From contig JAEHOE010000148.1 in assembly GCA_016858145.1 (NCBI GenBank), forward strand, positions 124,001 through 188,000: DNA of 64,000 bases, in the 5' to 3' direction. A model generated the notes under the pieces. The model did not search any database. It was not told the DNA's origin and was given only the letters and a program-made list of their open reading frames with translations. This DNA comes from Edaphochlamys debaryana. Taxonomy: Eukaryota; Chlorophyta; Chlorophyceae; Chlamydomonadales. Position numbers and translations under genes: made by a program. Below are positions 44,323 through 56,800 of this stretch, in pieces (positions within the stretch are counted from its first letter, which is position 1; the number at the start of each line of letters is the position of its first letter).

Positions 44323-47300
44323 TTAGCAGCAGTAGTCGTAGGCGCGAGTCAGGTTCCTGGTGCACCTGCAAGCGGCGGGGGCAATGAGGGCCAAGTGAGG
44401 GCCGCCTTTTTCATGCTTGCTTGAGCACTTGTTGTTATATGATGGCGCAGATCCAACCCAAACGAGCCGCTAGGTCCTGAGCGGTGCGGCGCCTCGGACG
44501 AATCGGCCCGAGCCGTCCGCCAACCCATACCGACCAGTTGTAGGTCAGGGTGTTGGCGCACTGGTTGTGGCAGGCCCCCTGCATGCATTTGATGTGGAAC
44601 GTACGACAACAGCACACGTCAGCAGCGGACACAAACTCGCCCGAAACTTGGTCCAAGGCTCCAACTGAGCGGCCGCGCCCGACAAGCTGTTGTGCTCACC
44701 GATGCCGTGTTCTTTTGCCCAAAGGTGTCCATCATGGACTTGTACGTGGGGTTGAAGGGGCTGGTCCCCGTCGGAATCTGGAGTCCGCACGTCGTGGTGG
44801 CGCCGCGGTAGCAGTTGTAGCCTGTGAGACCCCGCTTGACCACCGGGCACGTCTGCGAAGGGGTTCGGGGGAAGGGGAGCGCCATGAGCCCCACGGCATC
44901 ATACATGTGGGGATGACCCCTGAGGGCTCCCGTCGTCTGTCATCTACACAAAATCCTGCACAAAGCAATGCAGTCGACTACCCGCTTGCGAACGCGTCGC
45001 ACATCCCCGGAACGCCAGACCCCGACGCACCGAGAAGGCACCGGTCAAGCTGCACGTGAGGTTGCCGGTGGTGTTGAGGCAATTGACTGGGTTCGTCAAG
45101 GGAGGTGGGGTCACGGCACATAAGGGGACAAAGCTCAGCCGCGGTGTGGCACGCTCGCACATGCACGCAAGCATTCACCCTCACAACTTAAACCCTCTTC
45201 ACACCCTTTGCTATCAACATGTTTATTAAACACCCTGTTCCGCGACCTCACCGCTGGTGTTGGTCACCTCGTACCACCATGTGTAGCTCTGGGCGCAGAC
45301 GGGACAGCAGGGCAGCGTGGTCTGCGGAATGAGGGCGTACTCGAGCTGCGTGTTGGTGATGGTGTAGACGCAGTCCGCTGCCGTCGCGTTGTTGGGTAGG
45401 CTCGTGCAGTTGCCCTCGCCGCGGGGGACCGAGACGTTGTAGGCGTAGAGGTCGCGTAGGCCCAGCACCCTGCGAGGGGTTTGCATGTAATGAAAGAGGG
45501 CCGTGGTGGTAGCCTACGTAGCCACTGCGCTCGCGTGCTCCCAATACCGGTACCACACAGAGCCCTTGCAGCGCAAAGTCGCACATGGGGGGCACATGCC
45601 ATGCGCACGAACCCTGCCTTGCTTGGCCCCACGCACGCAGGGCGGGCGCTCGCTCGCGGGCGCCTAGCCAACGGCCTTCCCGCTGTCCGGACCCAGAAGC
45701 CGGACTGCCCCCGTGCCCCTGCCCCCGTGCCCCTGCCCCCGTGCCCCTGCCCCCGTGCCCCTGCCCCCGTGCCCCTGCCCCAGTGCCCCTGCCCCAGTGC
45801 CCCTGCCCCCGTGCCCCCGTGCCCCAGTGCCCCTGCCCCAGTACCCCTGCCCCAGTGCCCCTGCGTTGTAGTTCGCGCCAGCCCGCCCTCACTGGTCATC
45901 ACTCACTGGTGGAGTACCAGGAAGCCGGCGGGGTAGTAGAGGCACACAACGATGGGGGTTGCGTTCGAATCGGAAATTGGCACTGTCATGTTAATCGGGA
46001 TGATGATCTGTGCGCCGTTGAACTGGGAATCTGGGGGACCGGCAATAGGTGCAGCAGGGCGGGGCGTTATCCCTAGCCTCGCAGGCCAATCATGGCATCC
46101 CAGTGCTCGATCAGAGCTAGCGTCGCCTTCAGCCGCTGACGACACGATCCGGCGGGATGAACGAACGCACCGTTCCTGCGCTGGCCGTTGACTTCCGCCC
46201 AAGCGCCAGTGAGCTGGTTCGTGGCGCTGACTGCAGCGAAGAGTCACACACGAAAGCCGCGCGCCATTCAGTGTTACCCCAGGGTACAAATGGTATAATT
46301 GATATGCATGGATCATTGACGGACTAGCGCCCATCACCCAGGCCGGTCGCCCGAAGCCCAGCCCATGGGCGCCACTCACCCTTGCGCAATCGAAGCTCCT
46401 TTCCACGAAAAGCGTAGGCGCAAGCAGCAGTTGGCATAGTTGGTAGAGAAAGCAAGGGACATGCATGGTCTTGTGAGAAGCAAGGCAAGATGACTTCCGC
46501 CGCGCCGCGTAGCCGCGCGGGAAGGGCCTTCCTCGCTCCCCCTCCTGGCTAGCTGACAGTCAACCGCGTGCTCATCCACCCACCTTGATTGGATGCGAGG
46601 TTGCCTGACTGATGCAACCCAGATCATCAGGACTGGTAAGCGGGCCAGGGCTGCTGCGCTTCCGCAATAATGTGGACACGCAGGGAGGGTTGATGTGCGT
46701 TAGGATCAGATCCATCCTGTAAACCCTCAGTCAGAGCACGGTCTAAGTAGTCTAAGCCCTCAAGCGAAGCAAGGCCATCAAGAAATAATGTCAATCAAGC
46801 TGCCAAGCAGATCGATGCTCTTCCTCCCCGCCTGCTCAAGCCCTCACGCACTTTATCCTTATCTTGAAACAGATGTTTGAAGCGTCTGGATTGTTGACTG
46901 GCTCCGTCATCTCAATGGCGTAAGCGTTTGACACACACGTGGCAGATGGGAAGCTACAAGCCATGTACGGAAAATTCGCTGTCGAATTTCTGAGAGGCGG
47001 ACGGCGAGCGGCGGGGGGAAATGAAAGCCGGGGGAGCATTCAGTCTCACAGGTGGCTGGGTCCTATAGCCAGGCGACGCTTGACGATAGACTGTCTTCAT
47101 TCGTATTAAACCCTGGATCCCTTGTACTCGACTACTAGTTAAGTGTCCCGGGTCCCGGGGGATCCGGTGTACCCAGCAGCCAACGATGTATGGCCCACTC
47201 GCGGCCTGTTTCCAGTCACGGACACCGCACGCGCGAGTTTCCACACGTGCAACCAACTGCCAGAGACTCCCTGCTAGCAACCGGTATGCCCCGCGCCTGC

Positions 47301-49358
47301 AAGGCCCAGCTTACATTGGAGGACTGGGCGGGGGAAAGGGGGCAGAGGGCGTGAAAAAGCCAAGGAAAGGGTAGTCCGGCGGCGAGGGCGGCGTGGGCGG
47401 CGAGGGAGGAGCAGGCGGCGGTGATGGGTTTTCCGGAGGGAAGCCCACCCACCCCGGCCAATGTGGAGAGGGAGCGGTGGGTAGGTCAGGAGTTGGAGGG
47501 GGACGGGGGGAGGGCGGCGGCGGGCGCGGTGGAAGAGGCGGCCGCGGAGGCCGCGGAGGCCGAGGTGGGAGGGGCGGACGCGGCGAGGGTGGCGGCGGCC
47601 GGGGAGGGACGGGCGGCTTGGGGCTTGGAGGTGGGCTGCGGGAGTATCACGGGACACAAGGGGGTTCACTCAAGGAGGTAAACACGCTCAACACCTCAAG
47701 CCTCTGCTCCTCGCAATTCGCAACTATTCTTGGGGAGAGCTCAAGCAAACGTTAAGGGTTCAAGAATGACGAGAAGGGCGAGGCCCACCTAGGTGGCGGG
47801 TTGGGGGGCTTCGGGTTCGGTGGGCTTGGGGTGGGCGGTTTGGGGCTCGGTGGAGGTACTGGGCTTGGGGGATGTGGAACAGGACGGGTAGGCGGGCTAG
47901 GCGGTGCTGGCAGTGGAGGGTGAGGCGGTCTTGGGGGGCTAGGCGGTGGGGGGCTTGGGGGCTGAGGCGCAGGGCTAGGCGGTGGGGGGCTTGGGGGCCT
48001 GGGTGCAGGGCTGGGCGGCGGTGGAGAAGGAGGGTTGGGTGCAGGGCTGGGCGGCGGTGGAGAAGGGGGCTTGGGTACAGGGCTGGGCGGTGGGGGAGAA
48101 GGGGGCTTGGGTGCAGGGCTGGGCGGCGGTGGAGAAGGGCGCCTGGGTGCAGGGCTGGGCGGCGGTGGAGAAGGAGGGTTGGGTGCAGGGCTGGGCGGCG
48201 GTGGAGAAGGGGGCTTGGGTACAGGGCTGGGCGGCGGTGGAGAAGGGGGCCTGGGTGCAGGGCTGGGCGGCGGTGGAGAAGGAGGGTTGGGTGCAGGGCT
48301 GGGCGGCGGTGGAGAAGGGGGCTTGGGTACAGGGCTGGGCGGCGGCGGAGAAGGGGGCTTGGGTGCAGGGCTGGGCGGCGGTGGAGAAGGGGGCTTGGGG
48401 GCTGGGCTGGGCGGCGGTGGGGAAGGGGGCTTAGGTGCAGGGCTGGGCGGCGGCGGAGAAGGGGGCTTGGGTGCAGGGCTGGGCGGTGGGGGGCTTGGGG
48501 GCCTGGGTGCAGGGCTGGGCGGCGGTGGAGAAGGGGGCTTGGGTACAGGGCTGGGCGGCGGTAAAGAAGGGGGCTTGGGTACAGGGCTGGGCGGTGGGGG
48601 ACTTGGGGGCTTGGGTGCAGGGCTGGGCGGTGGGGGAGAAGGGGGCTTGGGCGCAGGGCTGGGCGGCGGTGGGGAAGGGGGCTTAGGTGCAGGGCTTGGC
48701 GGCGGTGGGGAAAGGGGCTTGGGTACAGGGCTGGGCGGCGGTGGAGAAGGGGGCTTGGGTACAGGGCTGGGCGGCGGTGGAGAAGGGGGCTTGGGTGGTG
48801 GGGTGGGCGGCGGTGGAGAAGGGGGCTTGGGTGCAGGGCTGGGCGGTGGGGGAGAAGGGGGCTTGGGCGCAGGGCTGGGCGGCGGTGGGGAAGGGGGCTT
48901 AGGTGCAGGGCTTGGCGGCGGTGGGGAAAGGGGCTTGGGTACAGGGCTGGGCGGCGGTGGGGAAAGGGGCTTGGGTACAGGGCTGGGCGGCGGTGGAGAA
49001 GGGGGCTTGGGTACAGGGCTGGGCGGCGGGGGAGAAGGGGGCTTGGGTGGTGGGGTGGGCGGGTTGGGACTTGGGGGACGGGGCGGGGGACTTGCGGGCC
49101 ATGGGGGGCGGGGCGGATTAGGAGGCGCCGGCGGCTTTGGTGGCAGGGGGGAAGGGCTGGGAGGTGATGGCTGGGGTGGACCGGGCGGAGGGCTTGGGGG
49201 TTTAGGAGGCGCCGGCGGATTGGGCGAGCCGGGCGGAGGGCTTGGTGGTTTCGGCTTCGGGGGTCCAGGGGATGGGGGCCTGGGGCTAGGGGGTCGTGGC
49301 GGCATGGCGGGGAGGCGTGGGCTCGGGGGCCTCGGTGTGGGGGGAGCTGCCCCCAGGC
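44323..49358 (-). CDS. Pherophorin-like hydroxyproline-rich extracellular glycoprotein, 5' end not resolved
   Basis: Supported exons: 49358-47789, 47635-47315, 46989-46848, a possible 19-base exon ending at 46380, then 46030-45907, 45469-45252, 45086-45031, 44852-44700, 44578-44535, 44365-44323. The first encodes about 520 residues of PPSPPPPSPAPK-type repeats (an extracellular HRGP rod); the second is a proline-rich exon with no ATG of its own, joined in phase and ending ...FPPPSPPM just at a GTAAGC donor. After the rod come FPYMACS and NICFKIRIKC, resembling the first half of a pherophorin C-terminal domain, then IIIPINMTVPI and IVVCLYY, a CTSLPNNATAADCVY segment, and a Cys/Asn-rich tail ending AYDYCC. 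Many NxT/S sites suggest N-glycosylation. The signal peptide exon(s), upstream of 49358, were not identified. Likely a wall or matrix protein; the microexon is the weakest link. Confidence 0.66.
45709..45865. repeat. 12-bp minisatellite GTGCCCCTGCCC
   Basis: About a dozen units of GTGCCCCTGCCC or AGTGCCCCTGCCC in the intron between exons 46030-45907 and 45469-45252 of the pherophorin-like gene. Confidence 0.88.
47789..49110 (-). repeat. Coding tandem repeat of the HRGP rod
   Basis: About thirty 33- to 42-base units encoding PKPPSPPPPSPA/V variants. Units ending APNPPS, APKPPS, VPKPPS and VPKPLS alternate in blocks, suggesting block duplications by unequal exchange. Confidence 0.9.
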
Positions 49359-50800
49359 CTGCAATAGGTCGCAGGGGTGGGAAAAGTTGCAAAACTGAAG
49401 TCTGACAATGAGACGGAGCGACGTGCCGTCGCAGATAGATAGGAAGAAGACTGGCAGGGGGGCTGGACGGGGGTTCTCATGCCGCGGAGGGTAGGAGGAG
49501 GGTGCCGTCCGGCACCCTGAAACGCCAGGCGGGGGCCCTTGCCGTCCGCTCGTGCGTAGGGTAAGCAACCGCTCCGAATTCCCGTGTGTCAAAGATAGAC
49601 TGCTGCGCTGTGGAAATGTGGAATTCTGCAGGCCATGCACTACCCCATTGGTGCACAGTCCTGCCTGTTCGTAGTGGCCATCTGTATTTGCTATGTATAC
49701 TGTGTTCGTCAAACGAGGGTACAATTGGGCGCCGCTGTCCGATTTCCCTCACACCGACTTTGCGCGAACTCACCGCGAGAGACTATTACAAATAAGGTAA
49801 GCAGAAGCAGCGCATTCGGTGGTGGTGCTCGCAAGGGCATGCTGCAGTGTTTGGTGTGGCCCAAAGGTGGCCCTGCGCAGCCTCGCGCACTTCACACACT
49901 CTCAGTCTTGGAGTTACGTATTGTTAGATAGCCAGGTAGGCAACCCTGACATGTGGTGTGTGCCGGCACGTATGACGGCCGTACGGTCGCTGCGTGGGTA
50001 AATAAGGCGCCGTAACAGATATCGCAGGCTCAATCTGGGCTCACTCGCGAGTGGGTGGACCTGCGTATGGACGGAAGTGGCAAGACGTAGTGCGGCGGGA
50101 GGCACGCGCAGGGTGGCGTCGAGGGTAGCGGAGGGCGAGCAGGAGCAGGAGGGCCGAGTGTGGGCGAGTTCGGGTTGGGCAAGCTTGCGAGGAGGAAGCA
50201 CGCAGCATGATGCAGCCCATTGTTGCATTTCGTGGGTGTGCCGGTGCCGTGCTGTTGCTGTGCGCAGAGAGACCTCAGGCATTTGCCTTTCCAAGGAGCC
50301 GTCGATGGGTCGGTTATCCTCCCGTGCGCCGCGAGGTCAAAGCCTTTACGGCCCCTAGTTCTCGTGTAGCATGTGCTTGCTATCGGCCTTCGCTTCTGGA
50401 GACAATAGGCTTGCTCTTGCTCGCTCGGGCTTGCGTTCTTCCTTGTTGCTGCTCGAAAGTTCACAGGCTGCTCGTCGCTGCATCGCGCCGCGCAGACCTT
50501 GATAGACAACTCTGTGACGTGTGTCACAGCAAGGTCAAGTCCCAAACTCGAGCCTTCTCGTACCCCTGGGCCCATGCTGGGCCTCGGGTGCACACAAGGT
50601 GCCCATCCCTTCGACAGCAAAAACTCATCCCAGCAAGTCTTCCATGTGTCAGGAGTCTCGTGCTACACAACGAAAGAAACGTAACTTATGGACCCTGTGT
50701 GTCTAGGGTCGGCAGCCGGCGTGCACCCCACAGCTTTATCTCAACCCAAACCGCGCAGACCAGCGCCGACGCTGTGAAGACCTGCAATTAACTAGCTACG
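49359..50800. other. Intergenic: 5' region of the pherophorin-like gene and promoter of the M60-like gene
   Basis: Divergent arrangement. The signal-peptide exon of the minus-strand gene should be here (it must end in phase 1), but none could be chosen. No recognised motif on the plus strand before 50801. Confidence 0.45.
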
Positions 50801-53800
50801 ATGTCCGCCAGCACTCACCAGTCGGTCGCAGCGCTGCTCATTCTCTTTGCCAGCCTTGCCGCCAGGGTCGCCACCTCAACATACCCAATCGTAACACTGT
50901 TTGAGGCTCATTATCGCGAACTACTGGCGGGCATACCTCCTGAGGCGGAGTGGGGCGAGTCATCCAGCCCCAGCCCTCTCATTCTTGCGGGCGACGCGGT
51001 AAGACAAGCGCAGCCTGATAATGGGTTATCATGTCGCTTGGCAGCGACTTGCCTCCAGACTTAGGATCGGTCACTCGGTCGGCCCAGCCGCCCTTCTCGT
51101 GTCCTGTCCGCCGACACGGTTCCCTGGCCCCCGCCCAGTTCCCTCTCGCCATATCGCAAGATTACGACCAGGACCCCGGCACCTATGCATTGCCAGTTAT
51201 CGCGGCGTCTCCGTCGAGGGCGGGGCGCCTGGGCCGTGTGGTGGTGTTCGGGCATGAGAGCTATGTCACAGGTGGGCATCCCAACACAGCCGCCCGCGTC
51301 TCGACTACCCCGCCACATGCTGGGCTGCCATATTCGTGCCTCGTCACGAAGAGAGTGCGGGCTGATGCTTGACTCCCGCCGAAGCGACGCCTAGTCTTAC
51401 TGTTCTCCTTGCTCCAGGCTGCTGCGGCTACCGCGGGGGCAGCATGGACACGCTCGTAAAGAACTCCTTCAAGGTGCGTTCCCGAGCAAAGCATGCCAAA
51501 ACTCTTCCTGTCATACGCCACAACATATCCCGCGAGCTTTTCAAATCGAGTCTCAACGGCTGGGGCCCAGTCCGGACTGACTCTCTCCGGTCTGCGTCTG
51601 CGGGACCTGTGCCCCCTGCCTCTCGCCACCCCAGTGGCTCGTGAACGGATCCTCAACTGCGCGCATCGGGGCAGTGGGGTCCACGTGGGACCCCAACATG
51701 CTGAAACGCATACGGCAGGTACGGCACCTGATGCGTCACGCACGCGCGGGCTGCCGCGGGAGTGGGGTGGGCCCGTGATCATTCATCCAGGGGGGGGGCG
51801 GAGTGACCGGCGTGGGGCTGCGTCAACTGGGGACAGCCATGGGGGGGCCGGGGGGCATGCACAGCGCGAGCGTCAGCACGCATGGCACACGCTCCGCATT
51901 GGATGGAGTACTTGACAGGCTGCAGGGAAGCCGCCGCCCTCAAAAACCCTCATAACCCTATTTTGAGCCGCCTGTGCTCACCGCGCTCGCCAACTGCAGG
52001 AGCTGCTCTCGCCCTCCGACGGCAGTGCTTCCACCTTCAGCTCTGTGGATGTTATTCCAATGAAGATTGAGGAGTGAGTTGGGATCATGTCGTCTGGCGA
52101 ACAAGCGGAGTTCGGCCTCTGCACCCGGGCGCCTCGCGCAACGCCCCGTGCCTTGCGCGCCACCCCTGCCCGGCTCCCGCCCAGCCACGCTCACGCTCAC
52201 ACGCAATGCATCTTATGCTCCCATGAATCCCATGAATCCCATGACTCTTCCTCGACTCTTCTTCGCGTCCCTCCTCCTACCTCCGCAAGGTTCGCCGCGG
52301 GCCGCCTGTACGACGTGGACATTGTGTGGCTGGACGCCAACCCCCGCGGCACCTTTGCAGCAGACCAGCTGAGCGCTATCACCTGGTTTCTGCAGCAATC
52401 GGGCAAGGGCCTGCTGGTGGCAGGTGCGTGGCCATGGCGCGGGCCCATGCAGGCCCAAGGTTCGGACTGCAGCTGGGCCTTGCTGGGCCTGGGGTGTCGC
52501 TGGGTGTGACCTGGGCTCGGGCAGGAGGCAGCCGCAAGGGTTCCGAGCGCGGGGGCTGGGCGGTGGGCCGGGGAGGTCATGCGGGGTTGGCTTGAGCGAG
52601 GCAAAGCTGGGGACTAGCGCGGACACGCACGAACGGTCTCTTAACCCAGCTTGCTGCCTCAGCACACTCCGGTTCAGTCGATGAGCTTTTGTGCGCTTGG
52701 CTCAGCCGGGGCATAGCGGCTGTTCCAATCCCCGCCTCCACAATGCCCACATTCCCCTCAGGCAACGCGTGGACATGGGCGAGCCTGCAGACGCGCAACA
52801 ACACCTTCCTCAACCTCCCTATCAACCGGGTGGGGTGCTTGTGAAGTGCCAGCAGTAGTAGGACTCCAGGGGCTTCCCGTCGTCAGGGTTGTTGTGACGC
52901 ACGCTCCACTGCCCCACGTCAAGGTGCACGTGATCATTCTGGCACCACCCCATTCCGCCCACCACGGCGGTCTCCCTCCAGACAGCATCATGAGCCTCCC
53001 GTCCCGTTAAACTACTCACCTGCAACGCTCGTTCCCGCCCTCCTCCCCCAGGTGCTGTGGCCCACCGGCATTGCGCTATCCACGCTGCAGGTGTCTGCCC
53101 CTCGCCCACCGACCCGTGACCCGCCGCCCCTCTGGCCCTTCTACAACACGCAATACTCCATCGTGGGTCGCAGTACGCACTTGGGTGGGGTGCAGGAGCA
53201 AGCCGTTTGACGTAATGCATACTAGAGGCCGGGGCGACTAAATATGCGGTTACCGCCCATCTACACCTACCCGCCAGGCACGAATAAATGAGGAGAAGAC
53301 CGGTGGCGTTCCCATGCCCGGCGCCAACGTCTTTCCCTACGGTGAGCCGGCGCCAGGGGCAGGGCCGCAGAGTGCAGGAGCAGCGCTATGCTGCCGTACC
53401 GACTTACTTCCCGTCGCTCTCCTCTCCCCCTGTCCCCTCACACTCCCGTGTCCTTTCCTTCCATAAAACATGCTCTCTTTCCCCGCTCCCCCCACCCCGC
53501 CCCGCCCCCAGCCAACGCGGGCCTGGCCCTGCTGATGGCGTGCCTGCCCCCGCGCACCGCCATCAGTCAGTTCCCGGACCTGGCCAATGTCTGGTACCGC
53601 CTTGACCAGGCGCGGACCAACACGCGCGCCGCCGCCGTGGGGCCCACCCGCGTGCTCGACTGGCTCAACACGCACCCGCAGTACTCCCTGGGGGTGAGCG
53701 CGGCGGCGACGAAGGAGCAGTAGGGACTAGGAAAGCTGCGGAGGACGCTGTGTGGGATACATCATTGGCGTGGCCTAAAAGGGGTGCGGTTGGGAAGAGG

Positions 53801-56800
53801 GGCGGGAATTCGACATGGGCGCGTGCATCTGACTGACGCCACTGTTGTAGCTCTCGGCTGCTCTTAAGCTGTCCCCACATGCGCGAGGCTCTGTCGTAAG
53901 AGCCATGCCCTCGCCGCTTCTTCCTTGCCCCCACCATCCATTTCACCTCCTCTCTCACAGAACCTCTTCCCGCATTTCCCCCTGTGCAGGCCATGACGGA
54001 CCACGCAGCCGCCACCCCACGCCGCCCTGCCCCGCCACCTGTCCTTGCTCTGCTATCCCGCGTCCCCTCCCTCTCCCTTCCTCCCTTACCCCGCGCCCCC
54101 TCCCTCTCCATTCCTCCCGTTCCCGCCCCCAATCTCAGGCCATGATGGACGCAGCCGCCACCTCCCGCGGCCCCTGTCCCGCCAACTCCCCTGGCCACCG
54201 TAACCCTCTCCCTCTCCCTTCCTCCGTTCCTCCCGTTCCCACCCCAACTTCAGGCCATGATGGACGCAGCCACCACGCGCACCTCCGACTTTGCAGCCAT
54301 TGGAGCTAGCTCCAGTGGCTCCCGCTCCGCGCCGCTCTACCCCGGCTCCGTGCCAGCGGGGACCAACCGCACGACCGTCAGCCTTAGTAACATGACACTA
54401 TCGTACGCGCCACCCAACCTCAACCTCACGCTGCCCTTCGCGGTCCAGCCGCTTTGGCGCTTCACTGGTGAGGCCTCGTTCAGACTCCAGAATGGTCTTC
54501 TATCATCGTTACGTAGCTCCGTGCGTTACCCCTTATTGGTTGCAAAGCCTCGGTGGGTTTCACTCCGCCCCCATCACCGCAGGTGCCTACGCCCCGCCCG
54601 GTGCCCAGCTGAACGTGACCCTCAGTTCGAACGCAGTGAACCGGGGCATCATGGTGCAGGTCCGTTGGCCTTTACCGTTGACGGTTGACCGTTGACGCAC
54701 GGCTGACGGTTGCATGAGCGCCGGTTTGGGCTCGGTCGCGGGCATCACGGAGCATCAAGGAGCAGGACTCATAGCGTTGGTCTGCGGGGGCACAGTGTGC
54801 TTAGTAATGGTAATAACCGAATTGTCGTACTCTGTGTCGTACGCACCCCGCACAGGTGGGCTGCCACGCCGATGACCTGACGCCCAAGGCACGCTGGGCA
54901 CGGGTGCCGTACGCCGCCAACCGCTTTCCCGTGACCAACCGCAACACGCTCGTGGGCTCTCCCATGGGGGGCCCTGTCTATCTCCTCGTACCTCGGTTCC
55001 TTGTCCTGACCAACGTCTCAGTAAGTCCTCGGTGTCATGCCTGGCCCGGCCCCATCGTATGCACTGCCCGTGCACTCCTGGGCTCAGTACCACGTGCCCG
55101 CTTCTTTGGGCGGTGCAGGTCAGCATCACGAATGCCGTACGATCTCCATGGTTCCGCAACGGCACCAGCAAGGTCAGCGGGGAGTTCGGTACTTTAGGGC
55201 CCGAACGAAATCCCGGGCGGGCAGGGCAGCAGCGCTCGGGCGCCGTCTTTGCGGGTGCGGTCAGCCCAGCTCAGATGCTGCGTGCCATCCCCCCATGCCA
55301 AGCTCTTGCCCTCGTCTCGCCTGACCTCCAAACCATCTCCTTACCATCTCCTTGTTCCTCTCCGACCCTCAGTCCGCCTGGTGGGACTCGGAGCGCAACC
55401 AAGTCGGGCCCTGGGCCGAGGTCGAGAATGACCGCATCACTCTCACCGTGCCGTCCACGGTAAATTCATTCGCCATCGAAGGATCGACAGCCAACACTGT
55501 TGCACTGCACCGGCATTCCCTGGAATGTCCCTGCAATGGCATGGAACTCGGCCGGCCCTTCGTTTAGCTCCTTCTTCGCGGTCGGGCCCGACCCCAACGC
55601 GGAGGCCCTTGCGCTGACCTTGCCCGCGTACCCATCCCTCGACCCCGGCATGCACTTCTGCCGCCTTGGTCCTCCGCCCTACAGGCCGTCCGCCTGCTGT
55701 CCGACCCGAGCCCGCTGCTGGCCTGGTGGGCCCAGGTCCTGGACTCTATGGCTTGGCTTACCAACCTGAGGACCCGAGTCAGGCCAGGTATGAAACGCAT
55801 GCCAGCACCCGCGCCCGTCTTACACCCGCACAAACCAGCACCCTTCCTCCAGTACCTTTTGCCGGCTATGACGCTGGCCGGCTCTGACTCGTGCAACAGC
55901 TCTTACTTGTCCTACGTGCTTGCTCAACACGGCTGTCACGTGCCGGAGGCGTGCAATCAACCTTGGTTGTTGTTGCCCTTTGTCTGCATAACGCAGAGCG
56001 CATCGCGCTGGACGCGGACACGCTGCAAGGCGGCCTGAGCCCGGGGTACCCCATCGTAGCCATCGACGATGAGATCCAGCAGGAGGTACGGCAGTACGGT
56101 GGTAGGAACGACTGGGAAGGCGAAAGGCCGTCATGCGTACCGGTGCAAGCGAGATTGTAGCCAGTGGCAACGGGACCGCTGCTGCCATAAGCCTTGGAAC
56201 TCAGGCCGCTGGCCCCGGCGGCTGGCTTGCAGAACCCAAGTAGCCCAGCCTCGCTGCTCCCAGCCTGCTGTGAGGTGCAAGGGCCGGTACCGCAAACCCC
56301 GCACCGCACGAAACCCTACGCCCGGGTCCCGACCCGCCGCCCAATACCTCCCTCGCACCCGCCTCACGCAGGAGCTCATCAATCTTCAGACCCTCCGGGT
56401 AGGCACGCAACGGCTGCGGTGCGGGCCAGCAAGGGGCAGCACGTTTCCTACAAAAGGGCTGTCCGCGGGCCCTAGATAGCGCATTCGCTGCAATGCAGCC
56501 ACACGACTGCACTTCCATTGCGCCCCTCAACCCCAGCACATCTGCCGACGCTCCCTTGTTGGTCGCACCCTTATTCTCCCCCCTGCAGAGCCAGGGCTCG
56601 TGGGACCTGTTTGCCGCTCTGGCGCAGTCGCACGTCCCAACCGAGATGACGTTTCAGGTGGGCGTGGGATGGGAATGCAAGGATTCCCGCGCCTCCTTGT
56701 GCCGATCAGTCCTCCGCTGGAGAGTCTGTCGGCAGGTTGCCATGGCTCTTGAAGCCTATCGGCAGGTTGCCATGGCTCTTGAAGCCTATCGGCAGGTATC

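Noticed and set aside
44323..49358. HAP2/GCS1 gamete fusogen or COBRA-type protein as identity of the Cys-rich gene
   Set aside because: Cys spacing and diagnostic segments of those families are absent; the rod plus FPYMAC...CFKIRIKC pattern fits a pherophorin-like wall protein better.
48035..49405. Plus-strand Gly-rich frame of ~456 codons opposite the HRGP rod
   Set aside because: It is the exact antisense shadow of the SPPPP repeats; the minus strand gives the recognised HRGP pattern with phase-consistent flanking exons.
49477..49773. Minus-strand frame with GAVAYPTHERTARAP as the N-terminal exon of the HRGP gene
   Set aside because: No signal peptide, and no donor giving the phase-1 end required to join 49358.
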